Origin: Thereva unica
Taxonomy: Eukaryota > Arthropoda > Insecta > Diptera > Therevidae
Direction: 5' to 3'
Length of the DNA stretch: 64,000 bases
NCBI GenBank assembly: GCA_949987705.1
Contig: OX465281.1
Location: 191,443,112 to 191,507,111, forward strand
Position numbers and translations under genes: made by a program. Below are positions 44,402 to 56,370 of this stretch, one piece after another; position 1 is the stretch's first letter; each line of letters starts with the position of its first letter. Under the pieces are notes generated by a model. It saw only the letters and a program-made list of their open reading frames with translations. It did no database searches and was not told the DNA's origin.

Positions 44402-44835
44402 TTATAGGGTACAGATTGACGACCTGCAACAGAGCACAGAGGTCACCATACTGAAAATGAAATCTCTGTGCTATTCTATGACTATCAAGTTCAAGACGCA
44501 ATCAATCAAAATGAAAATTCAGATAACTTAGGACGATTAGTAATTTTCCCATCCTCTTTTATCTCGCTATATGCACGAGGTCACCCAGGACGCATTCTTT
44601 CTGTAAGAAAGAACGGATGTCACGATATATTTATAACATTCACTACCAACCTTAAATGGGATAAAATTAGTCGAGCGCTAACTACTGGGCAATTACTTTC
44701 TGATCATCATGATATCGTTGCAAGAGTTTGTACACAAACACTCGAAAAAATGATGAATCTTCTGATACAAGAAAAACTTTTCGGTTCATTTTGTTGTAAT
44801 ATGTTTAGTGTAGAATGGCTAATCTCATATCGCTA
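44402..44835 (+). pseudogene. Helitron Rep N-terminal region fragment
   Basis: The frame contains DYQVQDAI, NLGRLVIFPSSFISLYARG, ILSVRKNGCHDIFITFTTNL followed by KWDKISRALTTGQ, DHHDIVARVCTQTLEKMMNL and LFGSFCCNMFSVEW. This is the Helitron-like N-terminal domain of RepHel, which precedes the HUH nuclease motif. The HUH residues themselves are not present. The frame fuses at its end into a Helitron 5'-end repeat, so it is truncated. Confidence 0.8.
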
Positions 44836-44996
44836 TTTAGATGATATTAAAACAAAATCAAGTGTTTTTTAAATTTTGTCATCACGTCTGTGTCTATCTG
44901 TCTGTCTGTTTGTCCGAGCTAATCTTAGAAACGTCTAATTCCATTTTAGCACTTTCACATCATGACACAGTATTTTCTTAGGCGTTTAAACTACTC

Positions 44997-45450
44997 TTTT
45001 TTTTATGTGAAAGACTAAAGTCTCAGGAAAGGCCTTTTATACTGTTGACAATCTATTTTCTTCATATAGAGTGCAATGTCGAACAGCAGCTCTAGTCGAA
45101 GACGAAGGAATTGCAACAATCTCCCCGCGATATTTTTAGTCCACCTACTCCCAACCATTACTATCGCGACTTTGACATCGGGGCATCGAGAGACAAATCG
45201 CTGGAGTATTATGCCTCCTGAAACGAGTTGAATCTCATCAACCCGCCCATGATATGCGCTTTGGTGGAGCAGGGAAGGGCTAAGGAAAGCTATGACAGGA
45301 GGAATCGGGAATGTAAAGAGGGAAGAAGAAAGAAGGAAAATTATGTAGGTGGGAAAGTGGAACAGACGAAGGACCGTGGGGCTGACCGGGACTCGAACCC
45401 GGGACCTCTGGGATGATAGCCAGACGCCTTACTCCCTAGGCTACCAAGAA
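44997..45450 (-). mobile_element. SINE-1, full-length copy, nested in Helitron H2
   Basis: Poly-T and ATGTGAAAGACTAAAGTCTC at the left, the body landmarks in reverse, and the tRNA-like head at the right (minus strand: GGTAGCCTAGGGAGTAAGGC, then GGTTCGAGTCC as B box). The head differs from the 10,494 copy at several positions. Confidence 0.87.
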
Positions 45451-45455
45451 AACGT

Positions 45456-45650
45456 GACTCAATAATCGAAGGAACGGGAATGAAATAATTTCATTGCGAG
45501 ATATTGTTTTTTCAATTGGCGAAAATACTGTGGATCATTATGCTTTTCCATCTCCACAAATAATCGATGGGTCTGAAGATAATTTAAGCAGAGAATATAA
45601 GGAGCACAATGAACCGAAGTTAACCAATGAACAAAAATAAGTCTATCATG
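45456..45650 (+). pseudogene. Helitron helicase N-terminal fragment
   Basis: One frame reads SLRDIVFSIGENTVDHYAFP, then SREYKEHNEPKLTNEQ and, past a stop, VYHGIINNV. This is the segment just before the Walker A motif in Helitron helicases (L.N.EQ..IY..I). The RTE-like element then takes over. Confidence 0.65.
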
Positions 45651-46604
45651 GCATCATCAACAATGTCAAACTGATGGAGTTCATCCCAGTCAAGCAAGGC
45701 TTAAAGCAGGGCGATGGGCTGGCACCCATGCTATTTAATCTCTGCCTAGAAGGAGTAATTCGCAAAGTAAACATTGATGCGAACGCAACCCTGCTTAACA
45801 AATCAAAACAGTTGGCAGGATATGTCGATGATATAAACTGCCTTGCTAGATCACTGTCGTACCTTAGAAAAATTTTCACGGAATTAGAAGAGGGAGCTAA
45901 AGATATAGTGTTGCAAATAAATGCAGAAAAAAGTAAAATTTTAATTCAGTCAAGGGTGGAAAGAAACCACAACACCACCTGGGGGGGAACATAACTTCGA
46001 ACGAGAAAACCAATTTAACTACCTGGAGTCCACAGTCAGCGAAGACAACGATGAAACGATAGACGTACAACAAAGAATAAACGCCGCATACTTCTCACTA
46101 CTGCCAGTCATGAAATCCAGAGATATCCACAGAAAAACCAAAATAAGAATCTACAAAACCATCATACGTACAGTAGCTACGTATGGATGAGAGTATTTCC
46201 CAGAAATCCGCCGACAAGATCGATATATTTAAGAGGAAGGTTCTCCGAAAGATATATGGCCCAATCAATGAAGACAATGCATGGAAAATACGCTACAATC
46301 ACGAATTGTACGATTTATACAAAGAGTGTAAACTCTCAACACATGATTAGCTACTGCGTTTACGTTGGGCTGGTCAAAGAATGGATGACTCAAGGATACC
46401 AAACAAAGCCCTGTACCTACTACCAGATGGCAGAAGACCAGTTGGCAAACCACGGTTAAGGTGGGATGATAATGTTAAGGCCGTTGCAGCAAAACTGTTC
46501 AGTATAAGAAATTGGAGACAAGCTGCAGAGCAGAGAAACGTCTGGAGGAAGAAGCTGATGGAGGCCAAGGCTCGAATTGCAAGATTTAAGAAGTTAAAAC
46601 CAAT
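45651..46604 (+). mobile_element. RTE-like non-LTR retrotransposon, copy 3, nested in Helitron H2
   Basis: FIPVKQGLKQGDGLAPMLFN and YVDDINCLARSLSYLRKIF (DD of the catalytic YxDD) lie in 45,674-45,994. Then come LESTVSEDNDETID, KIRIYKTIIRTVATYG and a stop, and the tail RPVGKPRLRWDDNVKAVAAK followed by SIRNWRQAAEQRNVWRKKLM (46,381-46,600). The N-terminal RT and endonuclease are absent. It splits the Helitron helicase. Confidence 0.8.
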
Positions 46605-46945
46605 CATTTTGGGAAGTAGCTGTTTTATTGGCATAGATTTCGGCCAAACGTTGCCAGTTGTCTCGACAGATACGCGGACCGATGAAATTAATGCACGTCT
46701 AAAATGGTCACTCATTTAGGGACAGATTGAAAAACGCCATTTAAAACAAAATACGAGAGCGCAATCGGAAAACTCAGAATTCAGTACTATTCTCCTCAAC
46801 TTAGGATATAGAAAATGTTCTGAGATTAATGATAATCATGACATTGAGCTGCTGGCTGCTCTTTAAAAGTTCGTAATAGACACGGAAATTTTGATGAGCA
46901 ACATTTATGACTATTTGCAAAATATCAACTCAACTAAGTCGACTT
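46605..46945 (+). pseudogene. Helitron helicase fragment with QTLPV motif
   Basis: The frame reads GIDFGQTLPVVSTDTRTDEI, then NARLKWSLI, a stop, GQIEKRHLKQNTRAQSENSE, FSTILLNLGYRK and DNHDIELLAAL. The first is the Pif1-type helicase motif with D-F-x-Q-T-L-P-V, followed by the L.xNxR.Q block. It is the downstream part of the helicase interrupted by the RTE-like element. Confidence 0.75.
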
Positions 46946-47370
46946 ACTCAGTAATGTCGCAAATGTTGAAAACTTACAAGGAAAACATCCAGCATCGTTT
47001 ATAAACAAGTGTTACAGGGAATTGCTAGCCTTGCGTTAATATGCCCTTTTTTATATTGCCAGTGCCGTGTGGGCGGTGTGACCAGACGCTAAAACATGAA
47101 ACGACGAAAACAGGAAACAGCAACGGCTCTTTTAGGAGCAAATGAGAAGTATCGTCTCATACTGTTGCCAATGTTCGTCTCAAGTCGAAATGTATTTACT
47201 CGATGTTTTTCGGGGCGCCAAATTGCGAATTTTTGCAAAGTTGATGATGTTTTTGAGCTTTTTTGGGAAAAAGATGTTGAGGTCGCGTAGGAGCAAGTTC
47301 TGCACAGGGTGTCAACTACCTGGGAACTTCAAAATCTACGCGCACGTGACGTATTCTGAATATGATTATG

Positions 47371-48299
47371 CTAAAGGCTCAAACAGAACCAATCCGTTCC
47401 GTCCGCACCGCAGTTTTTTCTTTATTATTTTTGACGTTCCGTCCGCGACGTCCTAAACGCAAATTGGAGCTCTTTTATTGAACAGAAATTTGTATTCTTT
47501 TCTATCTGTTGCACTAACGTGGATTCCAGACAGAGAAAAATCCATACTAATTTCTGTGCGATAAAAAAGGTTCCAATTTACGTTTGGGATGTAAACGGGG
47601 TTTTATAGATTTGAATTTTGATTCCATACCAAGTAAAAATAAGACTCGCCAGTTCTTAGCGTGCAACAGGCATGGACAGCATCGAAACGTTTGCATGGCA
47701 CCCGCAAAAAACACAGTACGCTGGAGTAAAACTCCACATCTTTCCAACTTCACTCGTCCGCATCTTTCCAACTTCATAAAAAACTTTTTTTATCCTTTTC
47801 TCAAAAAAACAAAACCAACTCTCCCATCAAAAAATCATTTTTTTTTTCATTTCCTTTTTTCTTATTTTGTTCATCCCCAAAAAACCTCAGCAATTTTAAT
47901 TCTTTTCAAAACAAAAAACGAGACTGGAAAGTGGCTATAAGCAGGGTGATATGGCCGCCATTCCAGTATACGCATAGGGCGACTCCTAAGCTTGGACTGC
48001 AACATAAAAAACACACCTGGGCACAATCAAAAAATGATGAATCTATAAATTAAAATGGGGAATGTTTAAATCAAAACCTAAAGCAGCCAACTATGAAAGC
48101 ACTAGTTAAGGTTGCAAAGAGGTAAAATTAAGAAAAATCTAGTTCAAATTTTTGTGGTGGGGCTTAAATAATTACATTGTTGTATATTTTAGTATAATTT
48201 TTTTCTCTTTAAATTTAAGTCAAGCCTATGATATTTTTGGTGATACTCCTGTATAATGTTTTTGCTTTAAATAATAAAGAGCCATCAAGTAAGTGCCAA
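47371..48299. other. Gene-free stretch with a LINE-A tail scrap
   Basis: GGCGACTCCTAAGCTTGGAC followed by CATAAAAAACAC at 47,976-48,015 resembles a LINE-A 3' tip. No other feature supported; poly-T-rich near 47,840. Confidence 0.4.
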
Positions 48300-49903
48300 C
48301 AAGTGCCTCAAGGAGCTCGATTCCAATAAATCCGCTGGCCCCGATAATATGCCCCCTATGGTTCTTTAAAAATGTGCTTCACCTTTGACTAAACCTCTGC
48401 GCAAACTCTACGCCCTTTCATACTTCTCCGGAGTTTTCCCTGCCCCTGCCTAGCCTATCGCGAAAATAGATGACTCCAGCGACCCCTCTAACTACCGCCC
48501 AATGGCAATCACTTCTATTCTCTCCAAAATCAAGAAGACAATAATAAACAGAAAGCTTATGAAATATCTTGAATGCAACCAAATATTGGATGACAAGCTA
48601 CGGCTTTAGATCTAAAAGATCTACTGGCGACCTCCTTGTGTGCCAATCTGAGCACCTCTACCAAAACCTTCGTTTTGGTGAATTCGTCCCGGTTACTCTC
48701 CAAGGCCTTTGATAGAGTATGGCTCCCCGCTCTATTGAGTAAATTACAAGCTATTGGTATAGACTTTATTCTAAAGAATTGGATTGAGAGTTTCCGTTCT
48801 GACCGTTCAATCAAGGTAGTATTGGACGGCGTCGAATCCAATCGCCACATCATTTATGCAGGCGTTCCCCAGGGATCAATTGTATCACCATCTCTCTTCG
48901 TAGTTTTTAGAAATAACCTGCTCTCAATCCCGTCCAACTCACTTCACAGCTTTGCTGATGACAGTAGTCTGCGTTACTCGTATAGCTTCGAAAAAGCAAG
49001 ACAAGCACGAGCCAGACCTTGTCTGCTTGGTCGTGAACTTATGTCCATTTCAGACAACAGGGATATAAATCTGATTCTAGATTGGGGCCACAAGAATCAT
49101 GCCGAATTCAACGCACGGAAAACAAAATACTGTCTCTTCTCTAAGAAAACGCGCTCCTCAATTCCTCCCGTTACAGTGGACACTCTAGAACTGATGGCAG
49201 AACCATCTCCCAATGTCCTTGGCATAACATTAACTGAAGATCTGCGTTGGAGTAATCACATCTTCCAAATCGCTAAACAAGCATCTCATGCTTGGGATTC
49301 CTTAAAAGATGCAATTTCCTGCTTCAACCGTTGGCCAGGGCTATAATCTACAAAGCTTACATTCAGCCCCGCCTCGAATTCAACTCGTATCTCTGGGCAG
49401 GGGTACCGAGTACCACCTTATCGTGGCTGGACAAGGTGCAAAACCGCGCCCTCCAACTCATGCAGGAATGTAGCGATGAAATTTTCTGGTGAAATTCTAC
49501 CGTATCTACCATAACGACTGTTCCACCGAAATATATAACCTCCTGCCTCCACGGCAATGTTTTTCCTCCAACAGAAGACTAGCCCTTTCGGCTCATCCTC
49601 ATTAACTACAGCCCTTATTTTCACGCACACTATTTCAGTTTAGAAATTCGTTCTTTTCGAGAAAAGCTCGACTGTGTAACAACCTCCTACAGTCAGTATT
49701 CCCGAACTCATACAACATCCAAGAGTTCAAACGTAAGGTTCATCTCCATCTCCTCAGGCAATCGCTAGACTCACTTTAATCTAGTTTATCCTTTCTCTAT
49801 CCTTCGAGCTGAGCTTGCTACCGGTCATCTGATCTTAACGTGTACGACATGACGGACTGGTAGTACAAAGGGTGACATCTGAGCTTAGACTTACATATAA
49901 AAA
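48300..49903 (+). mobile_element. LINE-A copy 3, 5'-truncated non-LTR retrotransposon
   Basis: Starts at KCLKELDSNKSAGPDN. The main frame (48,636-49,346) has LSKAFDRVWLPALLSKLQAI, GVPQGSIVSPSLFVVFRNNL and FADDSSLRYSYSFE, then ILDWGHKNHAEFNARKTKYC. After a frameshift, 49,292-49,492 holds GFLKRCNFLLQPLARAIIYK. The 3' end is TAGTACAAAGGGTGACATCT with ACATATAAAAACAAAA. It lacks the long poly-C tract seen in copies 1 and 2. Stops and frameshifts make it inactive, but the RT catalytic residues are all still visible. Confidence 0.88.
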
Positions 49904-52102
49904 CAAAACATATTCAGTATACCGGTTCTTGTTCAATTGCGTAGGTCAAGCAACATTGGATGTGGGGAGTACTTAGTTGGGGGACTACTTGGTAAAGCGA
50001 CATTCGCGTTTGGATTGGGCGATCACGAATACATTTTAAAAAATCTGTAAAGAGGCGTGCATACCTTGGCAGGCGCATTTTTAGAATTTCTTACCTCTAG
50101 CGGGAGCGTGCCTACCCGTGTGGCAGGCGTATTTGTCCACTATGCATGCTTTTACTCAAAATGTAAGCTACCTAAATATTTATAATCTGTCGCAGCCGAT
50201 AATCGAGTAATACATACGCTAACGTAGTTCGCAGAAATGTCAAAAAACTACTCAACGATTCTCAAGGAATCGAGTACTTTTGAACGAGTAAAAGTACTCA
50301 TTGAGAAATTTTCCTTCGATTCTACTCATGAATATTTAATTGAATACTCTCTACCGATTCCGTATTCCTCTGTTGAGACCTTCTGCTATAAAAATGTAAA
50401 TAAATTAAAGTTTTCTTTGAAATATCACGAATAATATTCTGCATTCAGAAATGTTTACCGAATCGATTTCAAAATTGCGCACGGATTGATCAAAACATCA
50501 ATACTCCGCAGAATTTTTTATTAGAAGGTCATTCTGGTTTTATTTATTAGTCTGCTTTATTGTAACAGCCACACATCAAGAAGCCGCCTCAGAAACGTTT
50601 CAAAAGAAAAAAAATCATGAGATCATTAATTTTTTAATACGCGCTGTATGAAGTTGCAGAATTCATCTTAATCATAATCCAAGCTATTCGACAAGATCAA
50701 AATGTTTTAGCAAATAGAAAGTCGCGATTTCACGCGAGATCTTACTGAATCACTATCGCATGTGAAAAGCTGCAAATTAACGCCGGCAAAATTGGTAAGT
50801 TTGCGATTATCAAGAAATTTCCATGACGATTAAATTATGCGAATCGATATAGATGCACGCAGGTGTGTCTATATATGTGTGTGTGCATCTCATAATCATC
50901 TCGCCCATTGGTTTTGTAGGGATGTGTGTGTATGGCTGATTGTATCTTTCTGATTTATCATTTATTTTTATCTTCTCGGGGATTAATCTCGAGGGCATTG
51001 AATCCGTATACCTGACAGACAAATCACATCAATCGTTTAGCCCTGCTTTTGATCTTCACTATAAAAACTTTAATAGATGATTTATGATCATCCAAAAGAG
51101 AAAATTAAAATTGCTTTTTTCTCTCTCCCTCTCTCTCTGTCTCCCCAGTCTGGATTTAACATTTTTTAATTACCATAGCCAGTGGCCTTGTAGCCTATAG
51201 TTTGGGCATGCATATATCTTGTTTATGAGCTAAAAAGCCATTTACAGATTGTCGGCGAATTGGAATGAAAATCGAGTATTAAAAAAAAAATATGCCTTCA
51301 GATAATTCGCTAAAAATGCGCGGCAATCCGACGCGATAAGTGTATGCGGACTCAGACACGCACTCGGAGATTGTCCCTAGTTCCTCGAATACTCGTAATT
51401 TCTCCAAGCGCTGGTAGACGTGGTTTATTGCCTATACTTAAGACGAATTTCTTTTGATCCCCGAAGGTACAAAGGGTCCGATGACTTACTTGCAAGGGAT
51501 GGCAATTATGCGGTGGCTGCTATGAGCAATTGTGATAAGTTTTAAGTGAATATTTTCTACCGTCATTCTTGTTTTCTATCCTGCCTGTACTCAGTCTGTC
51601 CTGCCTGTACTCAGAGTACACCTTCCATAATTGCGAAACAAAACTTAATGCTGACAAGGAATTACCTAATTTTGTGAATCGGGCTGTATATAAATCAGGC
51701 TTTGGATTACATTTGTCAAACATTGTACGATATCAATACCACACTATTAATGAGGGAATTAAAAAATACGTTTCTAGTAGATTACACTTCTCTACTCGAA
51801 ACTTTCGGCAAACTACAAAGCTTCAAGACGACAAAAGATCAATATAAATGTTTTCTCAATCTATCCGCAGTACAATTGTAGAAAACACATCAACCAGCAT
51901 TCGAATGTCTTAAAAATATTAAAAGAGCATTTACATATTCTTCTTAAGTCGTCTCACATATGACACTTAAAAATGCATGTCGATAAAAATAGTAATAGCG
52001 ATTATAGAAGTGAAATCATTTTTGTAGATGCAAATAAATGACATGAAAATGGTAATATGACATTTATGAATACTATTTAATATCTTAATAACTTATGTTG
52101 TA
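49904..52102. other. Gene-free stretch
   Basis: No supportable gene. Noted: an imperfect repeat of GTGCCTACCCGTGTGGCAGG-like sequence at 50,045-50,140, a CT-rich microsatellite at 51,115-51,145, and a 21-bp tandem duplication (TCCTGCCTGTACTCAG twice) at 51,579-51,616. The frame at 51,569-51,847 has no domain. Confidence 0.4.
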
Positions 52103-52475
52103 CTAGCAAAAGCCCGTGTGCGTTGCAAAGCCTTTTAATAAAAATAGCCTATGTATGTGTGCACAGTCCGGGATAGGTGAAATTTATAATGAAAAAACGA
52201 ACATGATTTTGGGTATTTGAAAAAATCTAGAGTTACTTGTGTTAAACCTTTTTATAAAATTCGATGTTGAGCGCCAACTATCTGAAAAATCGGTACTACT
52301 GTTTGTGCACACAAAAGACGCCTAGGCAATCATATTCAGAATACGTCTCGTGCGCGTAGATTTTGTCGTTTTCGGGGCATTTTGCACACCCTGTGCAGAG
52401 CTTGCCCCATAGCCTCCTCAACACTTTTATCCCCATTGTTCATTTTGTTCGATATATTCCAGTGGCGGATACAAG
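52103..52475 (-). mobile_element. Helitron 3' end (copy H3)
   Basis: On the minus strand this ends in AAAAGGCTTTGCAACGCACA, CGGGCTTTTG and CTAG, followed by T. It matches the 3' end of H1 for about 350 bp (AGTCCGGGATAGG, GTGCGCGTAGATTTTG in plus-strand reading). The 5' end was not found to the right, so it is truncated. Confidence 0.7.
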
Positions 52476-52936
52476 AAGGGAAAGTTTCCTCTCGCTGTTC
52501 TCCGACTATCGGATCAATTTTTCCGTCTGAACCGATAGTCGGGTCCGAGTGAAAAATTAGCCCAGAAAACATTGAATTATGTAAAGACCCAACCTCAGCG
52601 GACCTTTGCTACTCTATTATTAACCGGTTTAACCAGCTTGATGTCTTACTAGGACTACCTGTTTGATTAGGGCTACCTGTTCGGAATAATCTTTCGAAAG
52701 CCGGGCTCCGGTGTGCTTCGTGAGGAGCCAATTTCACTCCAGCCCTCCTTGCCTTGGCTCACTGACGGGTCAGAAACTTAGAGCAGAGCTTTCGAGGTCG
52801 GCTGCGAAAGAAGTTAACGAAAGCGGGGTCTGACTGTGATCCGTGGAGCTCCCCAGTTCCACTTTGGCCCTCCTGCCATTAGTCCTCTCTAGATTAAATG
52901 ATGAATGAAAGTCCCATGAGTGTGGTAGAAAGTGGG
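52476..52936. other. Gene-free stretch with a short palindromic patch
   Basis: CCGACTATCGGATCAA and CCGATAGTCGG at 52,502-52,548 form an imperfect hairpin similar to the CCGATTATCGG pair at 44,147-44,186. No gene supported. Confidence 0.4.
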
Positions 52937-53271
52937 TATCGGTAACCTAGGGAGTAAGGCGGCTGGCTATCATCGCAGAGGTTCCGGGTTCGCATCTCGA
53001 CAGCCCCACGGTCCTTCCCATTCCCCACCTTAATAGTTTTCCTTCTTTCTTCTTCCATCTTTACAATCCTGATTCCTCCAGTCATAGCCTTCCCTAGCAC
53101 TAGGAATAAAATGCCACATCTTGATTGTTGCAGTTCCTTCTCTCACTTCTCTATCTCTCTTCGTCACTATCTTCCGACTAGAGCTGCTGTTCGAAATTGC
53201 CCTCTATCAAAATAGATTGTCAACAGTACAAAGGGGCTTTCCCTGAGCCTCTAGACTTCCACATAAAAAAA
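52937..53271 (+). mobile_element. SINE-1 copy with internal deletion
   Basis: The tRNA-like head (GGTAACCTAGGGAGTAAGGC, B box GGTTCGCATCT altered) and tail (CAGTACAAAGGGGCTTTCCC, ACATAAAAAAA) are present. About 125 bp of the body around the CAGGAGGCATAACACTCC block is missing. Confidence 0.82.
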
Positions 53272-53287
53272 GGAAACTCCGTCCTGA

Positions 53288-53422
53288 TAGTGGTGTTGAG
53301 CAAGATTGGTCTTGCAGTCTTACCTGGTATTGCATATTTTGCAAGACCAAAGCAAAAATAAGACAAGACAGGACAAGATAAGACTGCAAGATTAAGATAG
53401 CAAGCCTTTTTGCTCATCACTA
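53288..53422. mobile_element. Small inverted-repeat MITE (135 bp)
   Basis: TAGTGGTGTTGAGCAAGATT at the left pairs imperfectly with TTTTTGCTCATCACTA at the right. Between them lie AGACAAGACAGGACAAGATA repeats. No clear target duplication. Confidence 0.45.
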
Positions 53423-54195
53423 AATGCCAAAAGTCTTGCAGTGAGCTACTTTACATATGCTTCGTGCTACTTCCCTTATCTCGCTAGCCATCATATTATA
53501 TTCCATCCTCCTTCCCCTCTCGTTGGGCTTATAATGAACCTGACAACTTTTCTCTTAAATCTGTTGATCGTTCCTCTATTCCTTAAGTCATAGTTCAAGT
53601 CCGCTATCATAGCACATTACTGGTTATATTACTGCTTTGTAGAGTGAAAAATTCGTTTTTCTATGCACAAATTTGGAAGGCAGTATTTGTTTTTGGACAT
53701 AGAAGGGTTTATGAGTCAGTAGTAATCGTCTAGTCATCTCTTCTTGCTTTCTTTTGTGATTGCAGATTCAAGGTGGACTCTTTTGACGACTTGTGTTCGT
53801 CGATAGTTATATCTTTTCCCATTCTAAATCTTCCAGAGCTTATCTATCTTTGCCGCCTCTTCTAGTTCGACATAAACTTCTTTTGTTACCAAAAAGGAAC
53901 TTCATACGATGCTCACGTCATATGCATGTCCAAGTAATTGTAGAGAGTGTGATTGACGTTTTCCTTATAACCCATTCTAGGTTGAGCCTAAAAACCATTG
54001 CGGTCAGTCCATCCCCTTGTCAAAGAGCTTATCGTAATTCGAACGCTTCGGTTACTGCATTGTGGATCTTTACTGTGACTCAGTGAGTTATTCATTATGC
54101 ATTTGTTCAATTCTACCAGCTTTGAGGTCACTCTGAATATTAATAAGGTATTGTGCAGTCTCTCTGTTTTATAGACTCATATGCCTGTTAGAGAT
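53423..54195. other. Gene-free stretch with a possible RT tail
   Basis: Minus-strand codons near 53,590-53,650 read YKAVI, then PVMCYDSGLEL, reminiscent of the LYKAVIRPVLCYGSE block after the RT of RTE-type elements. Too decayed to call firmly. Confidence 0.3.
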
Positions 54196-55130
54196 CTATA
54201 AATATTTGGCAGGTTCCTTCAGGATTTGCTTTAAGGTTGCTGTAGGCACCAGGCGCATAGTTAGAGGAAAACGCGATGAATTAATTTTTTTTTTGCCTGG
54301 AATTTTGTACATAATAATGCATAACACGATACGAGAACGTGAAAGCCAGAGAGTGTCGCTCGCTGTCGAAGAAAACGGGAACCAAGTAATGTTATTGGAA
54401 TTTGGCGAATTGTTCCGAATCGGCTTCATTGAAGCTGATTTTAGCCCGTCGGTCGAAATCGATTTGTTTGTGCCGTTTATATTGAAGTGTTTGCGTAATT
54501 GTTTCATTACCAGATACGGTTTGTATGGAGGTTCGAAAAGTTTTCACACGCGATAAATTCGTGCGAAAACGTTATCGGCGTCGTCATCCGACATCCGCTT
54601 GGCCTGGCTGTCGAGCCTGTGTTACCGTGAGGCTCTGCATATTATAGGTGTTAGACGCTTGAGAAATTCTGAGTGCACTATTGGATTTTCATCCAATGGG
54701 ATGGAAATTAAATTAAGGAGTCTCATGTTCTACCCGTAGACGAGCTCCGCTGGTGAACATTACAAGTCGGTTTCGAATGTTGTACGAATGCCTAAACCCT
54801 TGCCATTAAGGCGGCTTTGTGTTGCCGATGGAATCATTCGACCATACCGTTTGGCTGTGGTTGGTAGCTAATTGTCCTAAGTCAGTGAGTACCGATTAGT
54901 TTGGAAACTTTTAGATTTAAATTACGTACCTTGATCCGTTGTGGTTTCAAATGGTATACGAATCATGGGATGTATTCGGTGACAAAGCACTTTGCCACTC
55001 TTGATGGTGAAATATCACAAACAAAGGGAATCCCTTGTCTTTCGTGGCATGAGACCTGTTGAGAAAGCTGTTTCCAGCGTTCATTGATGGGTACCAACAT
55101 TTTAGCGAGATAGGAGATAAATCGGTCGGG
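54196..55130 (-). pseudogene. Ty3/gypsy integrase and pol C-terminal remnant
   Basis: Minus strand 55,060-54,700, across frame changes, reads VAKCFVT, FETTTDQGT (the integrase TDQGTQF-type catalytic block), YQPQPNGMVE (the P.NGMVE block with the last catalytic Glu) and SGAELVYG. Downstream, 54,507-54,400 ends with NINGTNKSISTDGLKSAS, like the final pol motif of gypsy-class elements (VSIDRLKPA). Multiple frameshifts and stops. No LTR identified. Confidence 0.7.
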
Positions 55131-56370
55131 TCACCATTGAAGCTGGTCCGCTATAGATTCAAATTTTTGTTTTATAAGAATTGTGAAGGTTTTGTGCTGG
55201 TGCTGCAATGTTAGCTTTGATGCCTTCATACGTAAGAAGCTGCAACAATCTTTGACGATGGGCTGCCAACATAGTTTCTGGTTGGAAAAATACAAAAACT
55301 AATACAAATATAGATTGAGAGGAAGGGTAAGAATTTATCTTATTTTATTTCAAAATTACCGCAGCCATCACTTGGCCTATTGCACTACAACCCTTGGCCT
55401 ATTGCACTACAATTGCACGGTAGGCGAGACTGCTTGAGTGCTTGAACAACTCCGTGCGCTCCAAGACAGCAAAACTTATCCCAATCACATGGAGTGTTGT
55501 ATGTATATTATTATTATTACGGTTGTACTGTACGTCATAGTTCGTTTTTTGCAAGACACAAGGATTGTGGTTATATCACATACTCGGGCAGTCCAGCTTG
55601 GAATCTGTACAGAATGTGAACGAGGCATAAGAAAATCCTTATAGTTTTCCTTCAATTGTCACCTTGTTGACAGTTTCTAGTTCATATGAATTTTTCCTAC
55701 GTTAGTTTATTGTTTAACACTAATTCCAAAGATGCATAGTGGATTTCTCTACTTTCTAGTACACCTACAGCTCTGATTAACATCGCACATTAGTCCAATT
55801 AAGAAAATTTATAAAGAAATCCTGTTTTCGACTGCCAATATAAGAAAGACGACATCCGGCAAGGCTAAGCCTGTGTTTAATTAAATGTTCTGCGGTCTAT
55901 AGTTAATGCAAGATAACCCCCGTTGTGCACTAAAGAAGATCACAACAAAACTAAAATTTTCAAAAACGAGAAGATTGCTCCAGCTGAGGTGCTTCAACAT
56001 GAGTTGGGGACTCTCTACTTTTATTACTAGTAAAGTGATGATAAAATGCATTTGCAGAATAAATAAAATAACAATATTGAAGATCAGATTTAATCTTGGA
56101 CATGTTATAGCCTCTAGCTATAACCTAATGTTTTTTATATTTGTTCTTCTGGCGGAAGCTAAGAAAAACCAACTTTTGAGATTTTTTGGAAATCTGTTTT
56201 TTCAGTTATAAATTTTCAAAAAACCGAAAATCGAAAAATTTGGATAAATTTTGAAATCTTTAAATTGCTCTAGTTCAAAAACTATTTGACATAGAATGCT
56301 GGAAGTAGAACCAATTTCTTCTGCTTTAATAAGGCTTTAATAGATGTAGATTCTCATATTCTCCTGAAGG
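55131..56370. other. Gene-free stretch
   Basis: A 20-bp tandem duplication (CTTGGCCTATTGCACTACAA twice) lies at 55,373-55,413. Frames at 55,438-55,644 and 55,906-56,211 show no domain. AT-rich. Confidence 0.4.

Larger units (their letters stand above)
43473..47370 (+). mobile_element. Helitron H2, coding-derived copy, interrupted by a SINE and an RTE-like element
   Basis: The 5' end is A|TCTCTGTATATAAAAATAAT followed by TGGAGGGTCTGTCT, matching H1. 43,640-44,130 matches the H1 interior in reverse. Coding pieces follow in the order of a Helitron RepHel protein: Rep N-terminal region (44,402-44,835), then helicase pieces (45,456-45,650 and 46,605-46,945). 47,040-47,370 matches the sub-3' region of H1 and the copy at 52,103 (CAGTGCCGTGTGGGCGGTGT to AAATCTACGCGCACGTGACG). 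The terminal hairpin and CTAG are missing. A second 5'-like block (TGTCTGTCTGTTTGTCCGAG) at 44,890-44,945 suggests a rearrangement or a second truncated copy. Confidence 0.7.

Noticed and set aside
50237..50434. 65-codon frame
   Set aside because: AT-rich, no family resemblance, no splice context.
55438..56211. Two plus-strand frames with hydrophobic stretches
   Set aside because: Hydrophobic runs come from AT-rich codons; there are no family motifs or splice context.
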